Shown: positions 9,096 through 18,250, counted from the stretch's first letter. The stretch: 64,000 bases of DNA from Streptomyces noursei (GCF_016917755.1 NZ_CP070326.1:3286001-3350000); one strand, 5' to 3'. The notes: a model not told the origin generated them from the sequence alone. Numbers and translations are program-made.

Positions 9096-10457
9096 CTACA
9101 GCACCGGCAGCATCTTCCGCAGCTCGAAGGCGGTGACCTCGGAGCGGTACTCCTCCCACTCCTGCTTCTTGTTGCGCAGGAAGAAGTCGAAGACGTGCTC
9201 GCCGAGGGTCTCGGCGACCAGTTCGCTGCGCTCCATCAGCTCGATGGCCTCGCCGAGGTTCTGCGGCAGCGGCTCGATGCCCATCGCCCGGCGCTCGGAG
9301 TCGGACAGCGCCCACACGTCGTCGTCGGCGCCGGCCGGGAGCTCGTAGCCCTGCTCGATGCCCTTCAGGCCGGCCGCGAGCAGGACGGCGTAGGCCAGGT
9401 AGGGGTTGGCGCCGGAGTCGACCGAGCGGACCTCGACCCGGGTGGAGCCCATCTTGCCGGGCTTGTACATCGGGACGCGGATGAGGGCGGAGCGGTTGTT
9501 GTGGCCCCAGCAGATGTACGAGGGGGCCTCGCCGCCGGCGCCCGCGGTGCGGTTGGCGCCGCCCCAGATGCGCTTGTAGGAGTTGACCCACTGGTTGGTG
9601 ACGGCGGAGATCTCGCCGGCGTGCTTGAGCAGGCCGGCGATGAAGGAGCGTCCCACCTTGGAGAGCTGGTACTCGGCGCCGGACTCGTGGAAGGCGTTGC
9701 GGTCGCCCTCGAAGAGCGAGAGGTGGGTGTGCATGCCCGAACCGGGGTACTCCGAGAACGGCTTGGGCATGAAGGTGGCCTGCACGCCCTGTTCCAGCGC
9801 GACCTGCTTCATCACCAGCCGGAAGGTCATGATGTTGTCGGCGGTGGACAGCGCGTCGGCGTAGCGCAGGTCGATCTCCTGCTGGCCGGGGGCGCCCTCG
9901 TGGTGGCTGAACTCCACCGAGATGCCCATCGACTCCAGCATGGTGATCGCCTGGCGGCGGAAGTCCATCCCGACGTTCTGCGGGGTGTGGTCGAAGTAGC
10001 CGGAGGAGTCGCCGGGGATCGGCCGGGAGCCGTCCACGGGCTTGTCCTTGAGCAGGAAGAACTCGATCTCGGGGTGGGTGTAGAAGGTGAAGCCGAGGTC
10101 GGAGGTCTTGGCCAGGATCCGCTTGAGGACGAACCGCGGGTCGGCGTACGAGGGCGAGCCGTCCGGCATCAGGATGTCGCAGAACATCCGGGCGGTGCCC
10201 GGGGCCTCGGCGCGCCACGGCAGGATCTGGAAGGTTCCCGGGTCCGGCTTGGCGATCATGTCGGACTCGTAGACCCGGGCGAAGCCCTCGATGGCCGAGC
10301 CGTCGAAGCCGATGCCCTCGTCGAACGCCTGCTCAAGCTCGGCCGGGGCCACCGCCACCGACTTCAGGAATCCCAGGACGTCGGTGAACCACAGCCGGAC
10401 GAAGCGAATGTCGCGCTCTTCCAACGTCCGGAGCACAAACTCCTGCTGCTTGTCCAT
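9096..10457 (-). CDS. glnA2: Glutamine synthetase-family ligase, GlnA2 type
   Basis: Type I glutamine synthetase-fold ligase (453 aa). An N-terminal beta-grasp (LRTLEERDIRFVRLWFTDVL) leads to the catalytic domain with GFDGSAIEGFARV, metal-binding segments around HPEIEFFLL, GSGMHTHLSLF and the ATP/substrate motif WGHNNRSALIRVP. The N-terminus and the place next to glnE match mycobacterial GlnA2. The S. coelicolor GlnA2 has been reported as a gamma-glutamylpolyamine synthetase rather than a true glutamine synthetase, so polyamine or another amine is a plausible substrate here. Ammonia cannot be excluded. AAGGA lies 10 bases before the ATG. Confidence 0.9.
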   Translation of the reverse strand: MDKQQEFVLRTLEERDIRFVRLWFTDVLGFLKSVAVAPAELEQAFDEGIGFDGSAIEGFARVYESDMIAKPDPGTFQILPWRAEAPGTARMFCDILMPDGSPSYADPRFVLKRILAKTSDLGFTFYTHPEIEFFLLKDKPVDGSRPIPGDSSGYFDHTPQNVGMDFRRQAITMLESMGISVEFSHHEGAPGQQEIDLRYADALSTADNIMTFRLVMKQVALEQGVQATFMPKPFSEYPGSGMHTHLSLFEGDRNAFHESGAEYQLSKVGRSFIAGLLKHAGEISAVTNQWVNSYKRIWGGANRTAGAGGEAPSYICWGHNNRSALIRVPMYKPGKMGSTRVEVRSVDSGANPYLAYAVLLAAGLKGIEQGYELPAGADDDVWALSDSERRAMGIEPLPQNLGEAIELMERSELVAETLGEHVFDFFLRNKKQEWEEYRSEVTAFELRKMLPVL

Positions 10458-10768
10458 GGTTCACCAATCCTTGCAGGTCATTTGGCCTGTCCACGCGCGG
10501 GGATCATCGCGTTCCGGCCCACCAGTATCACGTCAGGGGGTTACCGTCACATTACGCACCCTTGGCCTGAATCAGAACCGTCGACCCGTGACCCCCTTCT
10601 CGCTTGCTTCCGGCATCCTTCCCGCCGCGGACAGGGTCAGCGCCCGGCGGCGCGGGAATCGAGCACCTTGGCCCAGTCTTGGACGCTCCGTAAGGCCCCG
10701 TTGACCCGGTATTGAGCGGTCCGTAGGGCGGCGTTCGGCCATTTCGCACCTGGCGTCACGGACGGCCC
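10458..10768. promoter_or_regulatory. Upstream region of glnA2 (311 bp, no gene)
   Basis: No convincing ORF is present. The stretch 10540-10555 reads GTAATGTGACGGTAAC on the minus strand, a loose match to the GlnR-type pattern GTnAC-N6-GnAAC, in the right place upstream of glnA2. The match is imperfect and GlnR control is only a suggestion. Confidence 0.3.
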
Positions 10769-11620
10769 TCAGCGCAGCTCCAGCACCGCCCGCGCGACCG
10801 CCTCCGGCGCGTCCGCCATGACGAGGTGGCCGGCGGGGGCGGCGACCGTGCAGCGCCCGCCCAGCTCGGCGGCGAGCGCCCGCTGCCGCGCCAGCCAGCG
10901 CAGCTGGCGCGGTGACTCGCTGCCGTCGTAGGCAGCCAGGACGGTCACCGGGACGGCCGGCAGCGGGCGGTGCCGGCGCAGCTCCGCCAGGTCCGCGGCC
11001 TGGTAGGGGTAGCCGGCGTTCTCCAGGGCGCAGGCCCGCAGCACCCGGCTGGTGCGGTAGCCGGCCCGCTCCCAGTCCCCGCCGCCGTGGCGGCCCACCG
11101 TCCCGGCGCGGGTGAGCAGGCGGCGCGCGGCGGGGCCGAGGAGGTGCGGCAGCCCGGCGGCGGAGAGCACACCGGCCGCCCCGCGCGCCCAGGCCGCGCG
11201 GACCGCGCGCGGCAGCCGGGGCCGGGGGTCCTCCTCGACGCTGCCGTCGACGAGGACGAGTCCGTCGCACCGGTCGGGGTGCAGCCGGGCGAACGCCTCG
11301 ACGTGGAAGCCGGCCATCGAGTGGCCGACGACGGTGGCCGGCGCCCGGTGGCCGAGGGCGTCCAGGAGGCCGGCGATCCGGTCGGCCTCGTCGGCGAGGT
11401 CCGGCGATGCCGCGGCCGGGGCGCTCAGCCCCAGGCCGGGGCGGTCGAAGCGGACGACGGTGCGGTGCGGGAGGAGCAGCGCGGCGACCGCGTCCCAGTC
11501 GAACCACGCCATCCCGAGGCCGGCGCTGAGCACCACGACCGGGCCGCTGCCCTCGCTCAGCACGTGCAGCGGCAGCCCGCCGACGCGCACTATCCGACCG
11601 GGGACGTTGCGGGGGTTCAT
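10769..11620 (-). CDS. Alpha/beta hydrolase
   Basis: Cytoplasmic alpha/beta-hydrolase-fold protein (283 aa). The nucleophile elbow is VGHSMAGFH (Ser near residue 107), the oxyanion region is SAGLGMAWFDW, and the catalytic His lies in the late APAGHLVMADAPEAV segment. LVLVDGSVEED follows the elbow as in many esterase- or peptidase-like family members. The start ATG overlaps the stop of the DUF998 gene (ATGA), so the pair is co-translated. Natural substrate unknown. The open frame continues upstream through the neighbouring gene, but the ATG at the overlap is the natural start because the fold begins there (RIVRVGGLPLHVLSEGSGPVVV). Confidence 0.85.
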   Translation of the reverse strand: MNPRNVPGRIVRVGGLPLHVLSEGSGPVVVLSAGLGMAWFDWDAVAALLLPHRTVVRFDRPGLGLSAPAAASPDLADEADRIAGLLDALGHRAPATVVGHSMAGFHVEAFARLHPDRCDGLVLVDGSVEEDPRPRLPRAVRAAWARGAAGVLSAAGLPHLLGPAARRLLTRAGTVGRHGGGDWERAGYRTSRVLRACALENAGYPYQAADLAELRRHRPLPAVPVTVLAAYDGSESPRQLRWLARQRALAAELGGRCTVAAPAGHLVMADAPEAVARAVLELR

Positions 11621-12360
11621 GAGGCTCCTCGGGGCAGGTCCTGGGGCACGGCGGGGGCGCCGCGGCGGGCGCCGCGGGCCAGGCAGCCGGCGAGCACGGC
11701 GAGGTAGAGGGCGACCAGCAGCACCTGGAGGCGCTGGCCGACGCCGAGCGCCCAGGTGTCCCGGCCCGCGGTGAGGACGGCGACCTCCGCCAGCGTCCAG
11801 GCGGTGGCGACGAGTTCGGCCAGCACCAGCGGCGGACCCAGGCGGGCGAGCGCGGGCCAGTGGCCGTAGCGGCGGGCCGCGACGGTCAGCAGGATCAGCG
11901 CGGCGAGCGCGCCGAGCATGGCGAGCGTGCTGCTGACGGCGTGCGCGGTGTGGGTGGCCGGGACCAGTCCGGCGGTCTCCCGGGCGGCGCAGACCGGGTC
12001 GCTGGTGGGGGCGCAGCTCAGCGGCAGCCGGGAGTCCAGCACGGTGGCGGCGCCGAAGAGGGCCAGGGCGCACAGGCCGGCCACCGTCCAGGGCCGGCGC
12101 CGGGCGGTGGCGAGCGCGGTGAGCGCGCCGGCCAGCACCAGCAGCCCGGCGACCAGGTCGGTGGCGCGGAACAGGCCGCCCAGCGGCTGATCGGCGGCGG
12201 CCAGTTCGCTCACATACGCCCGTACCGGGTCCAGGCCCGTGGTGCTCACCAGTTCCAGCACCCAGGCGGTGTAGGCGAGCGCGCCGAGCAGCAGCAGGAC
12301 GGCGGCGGCCCGCCCGGCGATGCCGGTACGGGCGTCTGCGGTGGAGCTGATCGGACTCAC
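11617..12360 (-). CDS. DUF998 family membrane protein
   Basis: Polytopic membrane protein (247 aa) with about six hydrophobic helices (AAVLLLLGALAYTAWVLEL at the start; LLVALYLAVLAGCL at the end). The conserved pattern, with LDPVRAYVSELAA after helix 1 and an extracytoplasmic loop with SRLPLSCAPTSDPVCAA, is typical of DUF998. Biochemical role unknown. GTG 12360 is chosen because AGGAAG precedes it by five bases. It is translationally coupled to the alpha/beta hydrolase and divergent from the multicopper oxidase gene. Confidence 0.8.
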   Translation of the reverse strand: MSPISSTADARTGIAGRAAAVLLLLGALAYTAWVLELVSTTGLDPVRAYVSELAAADQPLGGLFRATDLVAGLLVLAGALTALATARRRPWTVAGLCALALFGAATVLDSRLPLSCAPTSDPVCAARETAGLVPATHTAHAVSSTLAMLGALAALILLTVAARRYGHWPALARLGPPLVLAELVATAWTLAEVAVLTAGRDTWALGVGQRLQVLLVALYLAVLAGCLARGARRGAPAVPQDLPRGAS

Positions 12361-12747
12361 GGACTTCCTGGTGTTCGGGTGATCCCAGCGGCGCGTCTGA
12401 AATGCCGGATATGCCGGGGACGTGGGAAGACCAAGAATAGGCAGACGGTCCACCGGACGCGGCGAGCGCGGCGCGATGGGCCACCTCCGGGGTCGGCGCC
12501 CCGGGAACAAGGGTGCGTCCGTACGCCACCGGCCGTCGAGAGGTCCGCGATGGGTGAACACCGCAAGGCCGCCGCCCGGCGCGACCACCGGCTGCACGGA
12601 CCGTGGCCGATAGCCCCCCGGGCCGCGGTGCCCACGGCGCTTCGCCGCTGACCGCAGGCTCGGCGCGCACGAGCCGACCCCGGCCTCCTTACGGCCCCGC
12701 GCCGCCCCGCTCCCCCGCCCCCGACATCGCCACGAGGTGCTGACCCC
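12361..12747. other. Divergent intergenic region before the multicopper oxidase
   Basis: 387 bp between the DUF998 gene and the oxidase. A small hairpin CCGGGG-6-CCCCGG lies at 12487-12504, and a ribosome-binding site GAGGTG lies a few bases before ATG 12748. No further gene, clear promoter or copper-operator palindrome was seen. Confidence 0.5.
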
Positions 12748-14907
12748 ATGGATTCCTTTCATACGCACTCCCGCCGCGCCGTGCTCGGCGCCGGTATCGC
12801 GGTCGCCGGCAGCGGTCTGCTCGCCACCTCCGCCGGCGCGTCCCCCGGCCCGCACGGCCGTCGTCACGACGACCACATCGCGCCCGGCCGCTACGTCGAC
12901 CCGCACGGCCCGGAGGTCGCCGACGTCGAGGACCGGCGCCACTCCTCCGGGCGGGTGCGCCGGATGCACCTCGAAGCCCGGGAGACCCGGATCGACATCG
13001 GCAGCCGGATCGTCCCCACCTGGGCGTACGGCGACCGCCTGCCGGGCGAGGTGCTCCGGCTCACCGCGGGCGACACCCTGTCGATGACCTTCCTCAACCG
13101 CCTGCCGCAGTCCACCACGCTGCACTGGCACGGGCTGTGGGTGCGCAACGACATGGACGGCGTCCCCGACGTCACCCAGCGCGCGATCCGGCCCGGCGAC
13201 TCCTTCCACTACCGCTTCCGGGTCACCCAGCCCGGCACCTACTGGATGCACCCGCACGTCGGCGTCCAGCAGGACCACGGGCTCTACGCGCCGCTGATCG
13301 TCGACGACCCGCGGGAGCCGCTGGAGTACGACCACGAGTGGGTCGTCGTCCTGGACGACTGGCTGGACGGGGTGGACGGCAGCAACCCGGACGCGGTGCT
13401 GAACGAGCTGAACCACGGCCGGGGCTCCATGCACGGCGGCGACCACGACGGACACGACTCCGACCACGGCGGGCACGACTCCGACCACGGACGCGACAGG
13501 GACGAGGGGCACGGACGCGACACGGACGGGGGGCGCGGGCACGAGGCGCACGGACACGACGCGCACGACGAGCCCAGGCACCCGAACGACCACGGCAAGG
13601 GGCACGACGGCCAGGGACCCGGCCACGACGGCCACGGCGCGGGCCACGGCAGGACCAACGGCACCAGCAAGAGCACCAGCCACGCCACCAGTCATGCCAC
13701 CAGCCATGCCAGCAGTCATGCCAGCAGCCACGGCGGCAGCCACGACACCGGCAGGACCGAGCACCACGTCCACAACGGCGACATCGGCAACGACGAACGG
13801 GTTCCCCGGACCCCGCCGATCCTCAAGGACCTGGGCCTCGACGGGATCCTCCCCAAGGTGGACCCCTCGGGCGTGGGCAACCTGGGCCTGCACCTCGCCG
13901 ACAAGAACCTGCACAACATCGGCCTGGGCGGCCTGCCCCTGCACGGCATGACGGCCGCCACGGCCGCGGGCGCCGCGGGCGCCGCGGCGATGGCCCGGGC
14001 GAGCCGTAGCGCCCCCCGCAGCACCCTCCGCGCCGGCGGCCCCGGGCCCCGGCGCGGCAACAACGGGCCCTCCCGCCTGCTGCCGGCCAACGCCCGCAGC
14101 AGCGTGCTGGGCGGCATGCCGGGCAGCGTGGACTACCCCTACCACCTCATCAACGGCCGTACGAAGGCCGACCCGGAGACCTTCCGCTGCCGGGCCGGCG
14201 ACCGGATCCGGATCCGCTTCATCAACGCCGGCGGCGACACCGCCTACCGGGTGGCGCTGGGCGGCCACCGGATGACGGTGACGCACACCGACGGCAACCC
14301 GGTGGAGCACTTCCGCGCCGACCAGTTGCTCATCGGCATGGCCGAGCGCTACGACGTCATGGTCACCGCCGGGTCCGGGGTCTTCCCGCTGGTCGCCGTC
14401 GCCGACGGCAAGGGCCGGAACAAGACCGCGCTGGCCCTGCTGCGCACCGGGAGCGGCCGGGCGCCGGAAGCCTCGGTCCACCCCCGGGAGTTGGAGGGGC
14501 CGCTGACGACCGCGGACCGGCTCCGGGCGGCCGAGGGCGTGCGGTCCCGGTCCCGGCGGCCGGACCGCGTCCTGTCCATGAAGCTCACCGGCACCATGGA
14601 GCGCTTCGACTGGGCGATCAACGGGCGGACGTACGACCCGTCGCAGCGCTATCCGATCCGGGAGGGCGAGCTGGTGCGGCTGGTGTTCCGCAACCGCACC
14701 AAGATGTGGCACCCGATGCACCTGCACGGGCACAGCTTCACGCTCCCCGGCGGCGGGCCGCGCAAGGACACCACGATCATGCGGCCCGGCCAGCGCCTGG
14801 CGGTCGACTTCGAGGCCGACAACCCGGGGCTGTGGATGCTGCACTGCCACAACATCTACCACTCGGAGTCGGGGATGATGACGCTCCTCGGCTACCAACG
14901 GGGATGA
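12748..14907 (+). CDS. Tat-exported multicopper oxidase with His-rich insert
   Basis: Secreted copper oxidase (719 aa). The signal peptide carries the twin-arginine motif SRRAVLGAG and ends near SAGASP. All copper-ligand blocks are present: HWHG (126-129), HPHVG (168-172), HPMHLHGH (from 655) and HCHNIYHSESGM (699 onward, with the type-1 Cys at 700 and an axial Met). Between the first and later cupredoxin domains lies a low-complexity insert (about residues 228-342). It is extremely rich in His, Asp, Gly and Ser, with repeated HD and SHAT/SHAS units. A Gly/Ala-rich linker follows. Such enzymes oxidise phenols or metal ions. The insert may bind or buffer metal; substrate unknown. Confidence 0.92.
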   Translation: MDSFHTHSRRAVLGAGIAVAGSGLLATSAGASPGPHGRRHDDHIAPGRYVDPHGPEVADVEDRRHSSGRVRRMHLEARETRIDIGSRIVPTWAYGDRLPGEVLRLTAGDTLSMTFLNRLPQSTTLHWHGLWVRNDMDGVPDVTQRAIRPGDSFHYRFRVTQPGTYWMHPHVGVQQDHGLYAPLIVDDPREPLEYDHEWVVVLDDWLDGVDGSNPDAVLNELNHGRGSMHGGDHDGHDSDHGGHDSDHGRDRDEGHGRDTDGGRGHEAHGHDAHDEPRHPNDHGKGHDGQGPGHDGHGAGHGRTNGTSKSTSHATSHATSHASSHASSHGGSHDTGRTEHHVHNGDIGNDERVPRTPPILKDLGLDGILPKVDPSGVGNLGLHLADKNLHNIGLGGLPLHGMTAATAAGAAGAAAMARASRSAPRSTLRAGGPGPRRGNNGPSRLLPANARSSVLGGMPGSVDYPYHLINGRTKADPETFRCRAGDRIRIRFINAGGDTAYRVALGGHRMTVTHTDGNPVEHFRADQLLIGMAERYDVMVTAGSGVFPLVAVADGKGRNKTALALLRTGSGRAPEASVHPRELEGPLTTADRLRAAEGVRSRSRRPDRVLSMKLTGTMERFDWAINGRTYDPSQRYPIREGELVRLVFRNRTKMWHPMHLHGHSFTLPGGGPRKDTTIMRPGQRLAVDFEADNPGLWMLHCHNIYHSESGMMTLLGYQRG
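13676..13741 (+). repeat. Short tandem repeats inside the oxidase His-rich insert
   Basis: Degenerate 12-base units of the type CACCAGTCATGC encode successive SHAT and SHAS tetrapeptides. The repeats are in frame with the oxidase, so copy-number change would alter only the length of the insert. Confidence 0.7.
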
Positions 14908-14913
14908 CCGCGC

Positions 14914-14954
14914 GGCCCGGTCGGCCCGGTGCGCTCCGCCGGGCCGGCCGGGCC
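14914..14954 (+). terminator. Strong hairpin after the multicopper oxidase
   Basis: A 16-bp stem (14914-14929 with 14939-14954) has a single G-U-type pair and a 9-base loop. It begins 7 bases after the oxidase stop codon and carries no T-tract. Confidence 0.75.
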
Positions 14955-15083
14955 GTCGCCTGGCCACCACCGGGCCGCCGCACGCCGAGTGACGTCGAGT
15001 AACACCGTTACAGAACCCGCCGCGCGCGGCCTCGTAGCGCCGCACACCCCCCATTGCGTCAGAAAGACGATTAGACTGGCGGG

Positions 15084-16838
15084 GTGCCTCAGCTTCGTCT
15101 CGCCCTCAATCAGATCGATTCCTGCGTCGGCGACATCGCCCAGAACGCCGAGACGATCGTGCACTGGACCCGGCACGCGGCCGGCCAGGGCGCGCATCTC
15201 GTCGCGTTCCCCGAGATGGCACTGACCGGCTATCCCGTCGAGGACCTCGCGCTGCGCCCGTCGTTCGTCGAGGCCAGCCGCGCCGCGCTGCCGGCGCTGG
15301 CCGTCCGGCTGGCCGCGGAGGGGCTGGGCGACGTCCCGGTCGTCGTCGGCTACCTCGACCGCTGCCCACAGGCGCTGCCCCGCTACGGCCGGCCGGCCGG
15401 CGCCCCGCAGAACGCGGCGGCGGTGCTGCACCGCGGTGCCGTCGCCCTCACCTTCGCCAAGCACCACCTGCCCAACTACGGCGTCTTCGACGAGTTCCGC
15501 TACTTCGTCCCCGGGGACACCCTGCCGGTCGTCCGGGTCCACGGCGTCGACGTGGCGCTGGCCATCTGCGAGGACCTGTGGCAGGAGGGCGGTCGGGTGC
15601 CCGCCGCGCGCAGCGCCGGCGCCGGGCTGCTGCTGTCCATCAACGCCTCGCCGTACGAGCGGGACAAGGACGACACCCGGCTGGAACTGGTCCGCAAGCG
15701 GGCCCAGGAGGCCGGCTGCACCACCGCCTACCTCGCGATGATCGGCGGCCAGGACGAGTTGGTCTTCGACGGCGACTCGATCGTCGTCGACCGGGACGGC
15801 GGGGTGATCGCCCGGGCCCCGCAGTTCGCCGAGGGGTGCGTGCTGGTCGACCTGGAGCTGCCCGCCGCCGCGCCGCAGCCGCCGTCCGGGGAGCTGGACG
15901 ACGGGCTGCGGGTGGACCACGTCGTGCTCTCCGCCGACCCCCTGCCGCCCTACCCGCCGCAGACCCTCGGCGGACAGGCCGAACGCCTCGACGACCTGGA
16001 GGAGATCTACACCGCGCTGGTGGTCGGGCTGCGCGCCTACGTCGCCAAGAACGGCTTCCGCAGCGTGGTGCTGGGGCTGTCCGGCGGGATCGACTCCGCG
16101 CTGGTCGCCGCGCTGGCCTGCGACGCGGTCGGCGCCGCGCAGGTGCACGCGATCGCGATGCCCTCGCGCTACTCCTCCGAGCACTCGATCGGCGACGCCG
16201 CCGAACTGGCCCGCCGCACCGGACTGCACTTCCGCACGGTGCCGATCGGCCCGATGTTCGACGCGTACATGGAGGCGCTGGGGGTGACCGGGCTGGCCGA
16301 GGAGAACCTCCAGTCCCGGCTGCGCGGCACGACCCTGATGGGGCTGTCCAACCAGGAGGGGCACCTGGTGCTCGCGCCGGGCAACAAGTCCGAGCTGGCG
16401 TGCGGCTATTCGACGCTCTACGGCGACTCGGTCGGCGGCTACGGCCCGATCAAGGACGTCTACAAGACCGTCGTCTTCGAGCTGGCGCGCTGGCGCAACC
16501 GGGCCGCCGCCGAGCGCGGCCAGACCCCGCCGATCCCGGAGCACTCGATCAGCAAGCCGCCCAGCGCCGAGCTGCGGCCCGGCCAGGTCGACACCGACTC
16601 GCTGCCGGACTATGCGGTGCTGGACCGGATCCTGGAGCTGTACGTCGACCGCGACCGGGGCCGCGAGGAGATCGTGGCGCAGGGCTTCGAGGAGGCGATG
16701 GTGACCCGGGTGCTGCGGATGGTGGACCACGCCGAGTACAAGCGACGGCAGTACCCGCCCGGCACCAAGATCTCCGCCAAGGGGTTCGGGAAGGACCGGC
16801 GGCTGCCGATCACGAACCACTGGCGGGAGGGGGCCTAG
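15084..16838 (+). CDS. nadE: Glutamine-dependent NAD+ synthetase
   Basis: Last enzyme of NAD biosynthesis, amidating nicotinate adenine dinucleotide with glutamine nitrogen. The 584-residue protein joins an N-terminal nitrilase-type glutaminase to a C-terminal ATP-pyrophosphatase synthetase. The glutaminase triad lies in FPEMALTGYPVEDL (Glu44), KHHLPNYGVFDE (Lys) and ICEDLWQEGG (Cys). The synthetase domain has the P-loop LSGGIDSALVA, GTTLMGLSNQEG and the late KPPSAELRPGQ. GTG 15084 is used. A TAGACT hexamer ends seven bases before it and no clear Shine-Dalgarno is present, so the mRNA may be leaderless. Confidence 0.95.
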   Translation: MPQLRLALNQIDSCVGDIAQNAETIVHWTRHAAGQGAHLVAFPEMALTGYPVEDLALRPSFVEASRAALPALAVRLAAEGLGDVPVVVGYLDRCPQALPRYGRPAGAPQNAAAVLHRGAVALTFAKHHLPNYGVFDEFRYFVPGDTLPVVRVHGVDVALAICEDLWQEGGRVPAARSAGAGLLLSINASPYERDKDDTRLELVRKRAQEAGCTTAYLAMIGGQDELVFDGDSIVVDRDGGVIARAPQFAEGCVLVDLELPAAAPQPPSGELDDGLRVDHVVLSADPLPPYPPQTLGGQAERLDDLEEIYTALVVGLRAYVAKNGFRSVVLGLSGGIDSALVAALACDAVGAAQVHAIAMPSRYSSEHSIGDAAELARRTGLHFRTVPIGPMFDAYMEALGVTGLAEENLQSRLRGTTLMGLSNQEGHLVLAPGNKSELACGYSTLYGDSVGGYGPIKDVYKTVVFELARWRNRAAAERGQTPPIPEHSISKPPSAELRPGQVDTDSLPDYAVLDRILELYVDRDRGREEIVAQGFEEAMVTRVLRMVDHAEYKRRQYPPGTKISAKGFGKDRRLPITNHWREGA

Positions 16839-16848
16839 CTATAGCTAG
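16835..16848. repeat. 14-bp palindrome CTAGCTATAGCTAG at the nadE stop codon
   Basis: Perfect palindrome that includes the nadE TAG stop and sits in the 19-bp gap before the convergent MFS gene. It contains two CTAG tetramers, which are scarce in Streptomyces DNA. Function unknown. Confidence 0.5.
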
Positions 16849-16857
16849 TGCCTGCCG

Positions 16858-18099
16858 TCAAATTCCCGCCTGCCGGGCGGCGTCCGATGCCCCGGGCGTC
16901 GCCGGCTCCGGCTCGCCCTCCCCGCCGCGCGCCACGATCCGCGTGGGAACGTCGGGTGCGCCGCGGTCCAGCAGGCCGGCCAGCAGCGCCACCGCCAGAC
17001 CGGCGGCGGCGAGCACCGCGCCGGCCAGGGTGGGCGAGGTCCAGCCCCAGCCCGCCGAGAGGACCAGGCCGCCGATCCAGGCGCCGCCGGCGTTGGCGAG
17101 GTTGAACGCCGACTGGTTGGAGGCGGCGGCCAGCGTCGGCGCCTGCTGCGCCTTGTTCATCACCAGCATCTGCAGCGGGGTGGTGGTCAGGAAGCCGATG
17201 GCGCCGATCAGGACGACGGTGACCAGCGCCGCCCACTTCACGGGGGCGGTGAAGTGGAAGACCACCAGGACCAGGGCGAGCGCGCCGAGGGAGCCGTAGA
17301 GGGTGGGGCGCAGGGCCCGGTCGGTGAGCGGGCCGGCGGCCAGCGCGCCGAGCGTCATGCCGATGCCGAAGAGGGCCAGGACCAGCGGGACCGAGCCGGC
17401 GGCGAAGCCGGTGACCTCGGTCATCATCGAGGCCAGGTAGCTGTAGACGGCGAAGACCCCGGCGAAGCCGAAGACGGTGGTGAGCAGGCCGAGCAGCACC
17501 TGGCGGTCGCCCAGGGCGCGCAGTTCGCCGCCCAGGCCGGTGTTCCGGTCGGCCGGCAGCGTCGGGATCAGCCGGGCCAGGGAGGCCATCGCGACCAGGC
17601 CGATGACGGCGACGACGAGGAAGGTGGCGCGCCAGCCGAGGTGCTGGCCGAGCAGGGTGGCGGCGGGCACGCCGACGATGTTGGCGATGGTCAGGCCGAG
17701 GAACATGGTGGCCACCGCGCGGGCCTGGCGCCCCTCGCGCACCAGCCGGGCGGCGACCACCGCACCGACGCCGAAGAACGCGCCGTGCGGGAGCCCGGCC
17801 AGCAGCCGGCCGGCGATCAGCAGGCCGAAGGTGGGGGCCAGGGCGGAGGCGAGGTTGCCGACCGTGAAGACCGCCATCAGCACGACCAGCCACCGCTTGC
17901 GGGGGACGCGGGAGCCGAGGGCGGTCAGGAGCGGGGCACCGATGACGACGCCGAGGGCGTAGGCGGAGACGAGGTAGCCGGCGGTGGGCACGGAGGTGCC
18001 CAGATCGTTCGCGACGTCGGGCAGCAGGCCCATCATCACGAATTCGGTGGTGCCGATACCGAAGGCCGAGATCGCGAGCGCGAGCAGAGCCAAGGGCAT
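16858..18099 (-). CDS. MFS transporter, DHA1 (AraJ/arabinose-efflux-like)
   Basis: Twelve-helix major facilitator (413 aa) of the drug:H+ antiporter-1 type. The start MPLALLALAISAFGIGTTEF and the helix-4/5 region LIAGRLLAGLPHGAFFGVGA are hallmarks of the AraJ/PbuE-like branch. A conserved basic loop, GSRVPRKRW, lies between helices 2 and 3. Likely exports a small solute or drug; the substrate is not predictable. The gene stands alone, convergent with nadE. A 42-bp palindrome lies in the gap behind its start codon. Confidence 0.87.
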   Translation of the reverse strand: MPLALLALAISAFGIGTTEFVMMGLLPDVANDLGTSVPTAGYLVSAYALGVVIGAPLLTALGSRVPRKRWLVVLMAVFTVGNLASALAPTFGLLIAGRLLAGLPHGAFFGVGAVVAARLVREGRQARAVATMFLGLTIANIVGVPAATLLGQHLGWRATFLVVAVIGLVAMASLARLIPTLPADRNTGLGGELRALGDRQVLLGLLTTVFGFAGVFAVYSYLASMMTEVTGFAAGSVPLVLALFGIGMTLGALAAGPLTDRALRPTLYGSLGALALVLVVFHFTAPVKWAALVTVVLIGAIGFLTTTPLQMLVMNKAQQAPTLAAASNQSAFNLANAGGAWIGGLVLSAGWGWTSPTLAGAVLAAAGLAVALLAGLLDRGAPDVPTRIVARGGEGEPEPATPGASDAARQAGI

Positions 18100-18208
18100 G
18101 GAGAACCTTTCGGGGGTGGGGTGCGCGGTGCGGCGCGCGGCGGTCTAAGTTCGAATTCGGAATAAAGTCTCCCAGGCGGAGTATTCCGACGTGAAAACGG
18201 GACGTGAA

Positions 18209-18250
18209 AGGCCCGCGTCGGCGGGACGGCCGTCCCGCCGACGCGGGCCT
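18209..18250. terminator. 42-bp perfect palindrome (terminator of the endonuclease gene)
   Basis: Two 21-base arms without loop or mismatch, AGGCCCGCGTCGGCGGGACGG being the first arm up to the centre at 18229/18230. It starts 16 bases after the stop of the minus-strand gene at 18266. As RNA it would fold into a very stable hairpin with a tetraloop-sized tip. Confidence 0.75.

Noticed and set aside
10572..11507. Open frame upstream and overlapping the alpha/beta hydrolase
   Set aside because: Arg/Pro/Gly-rich shadow translation; the genuine hydrolase frame covers most of it.
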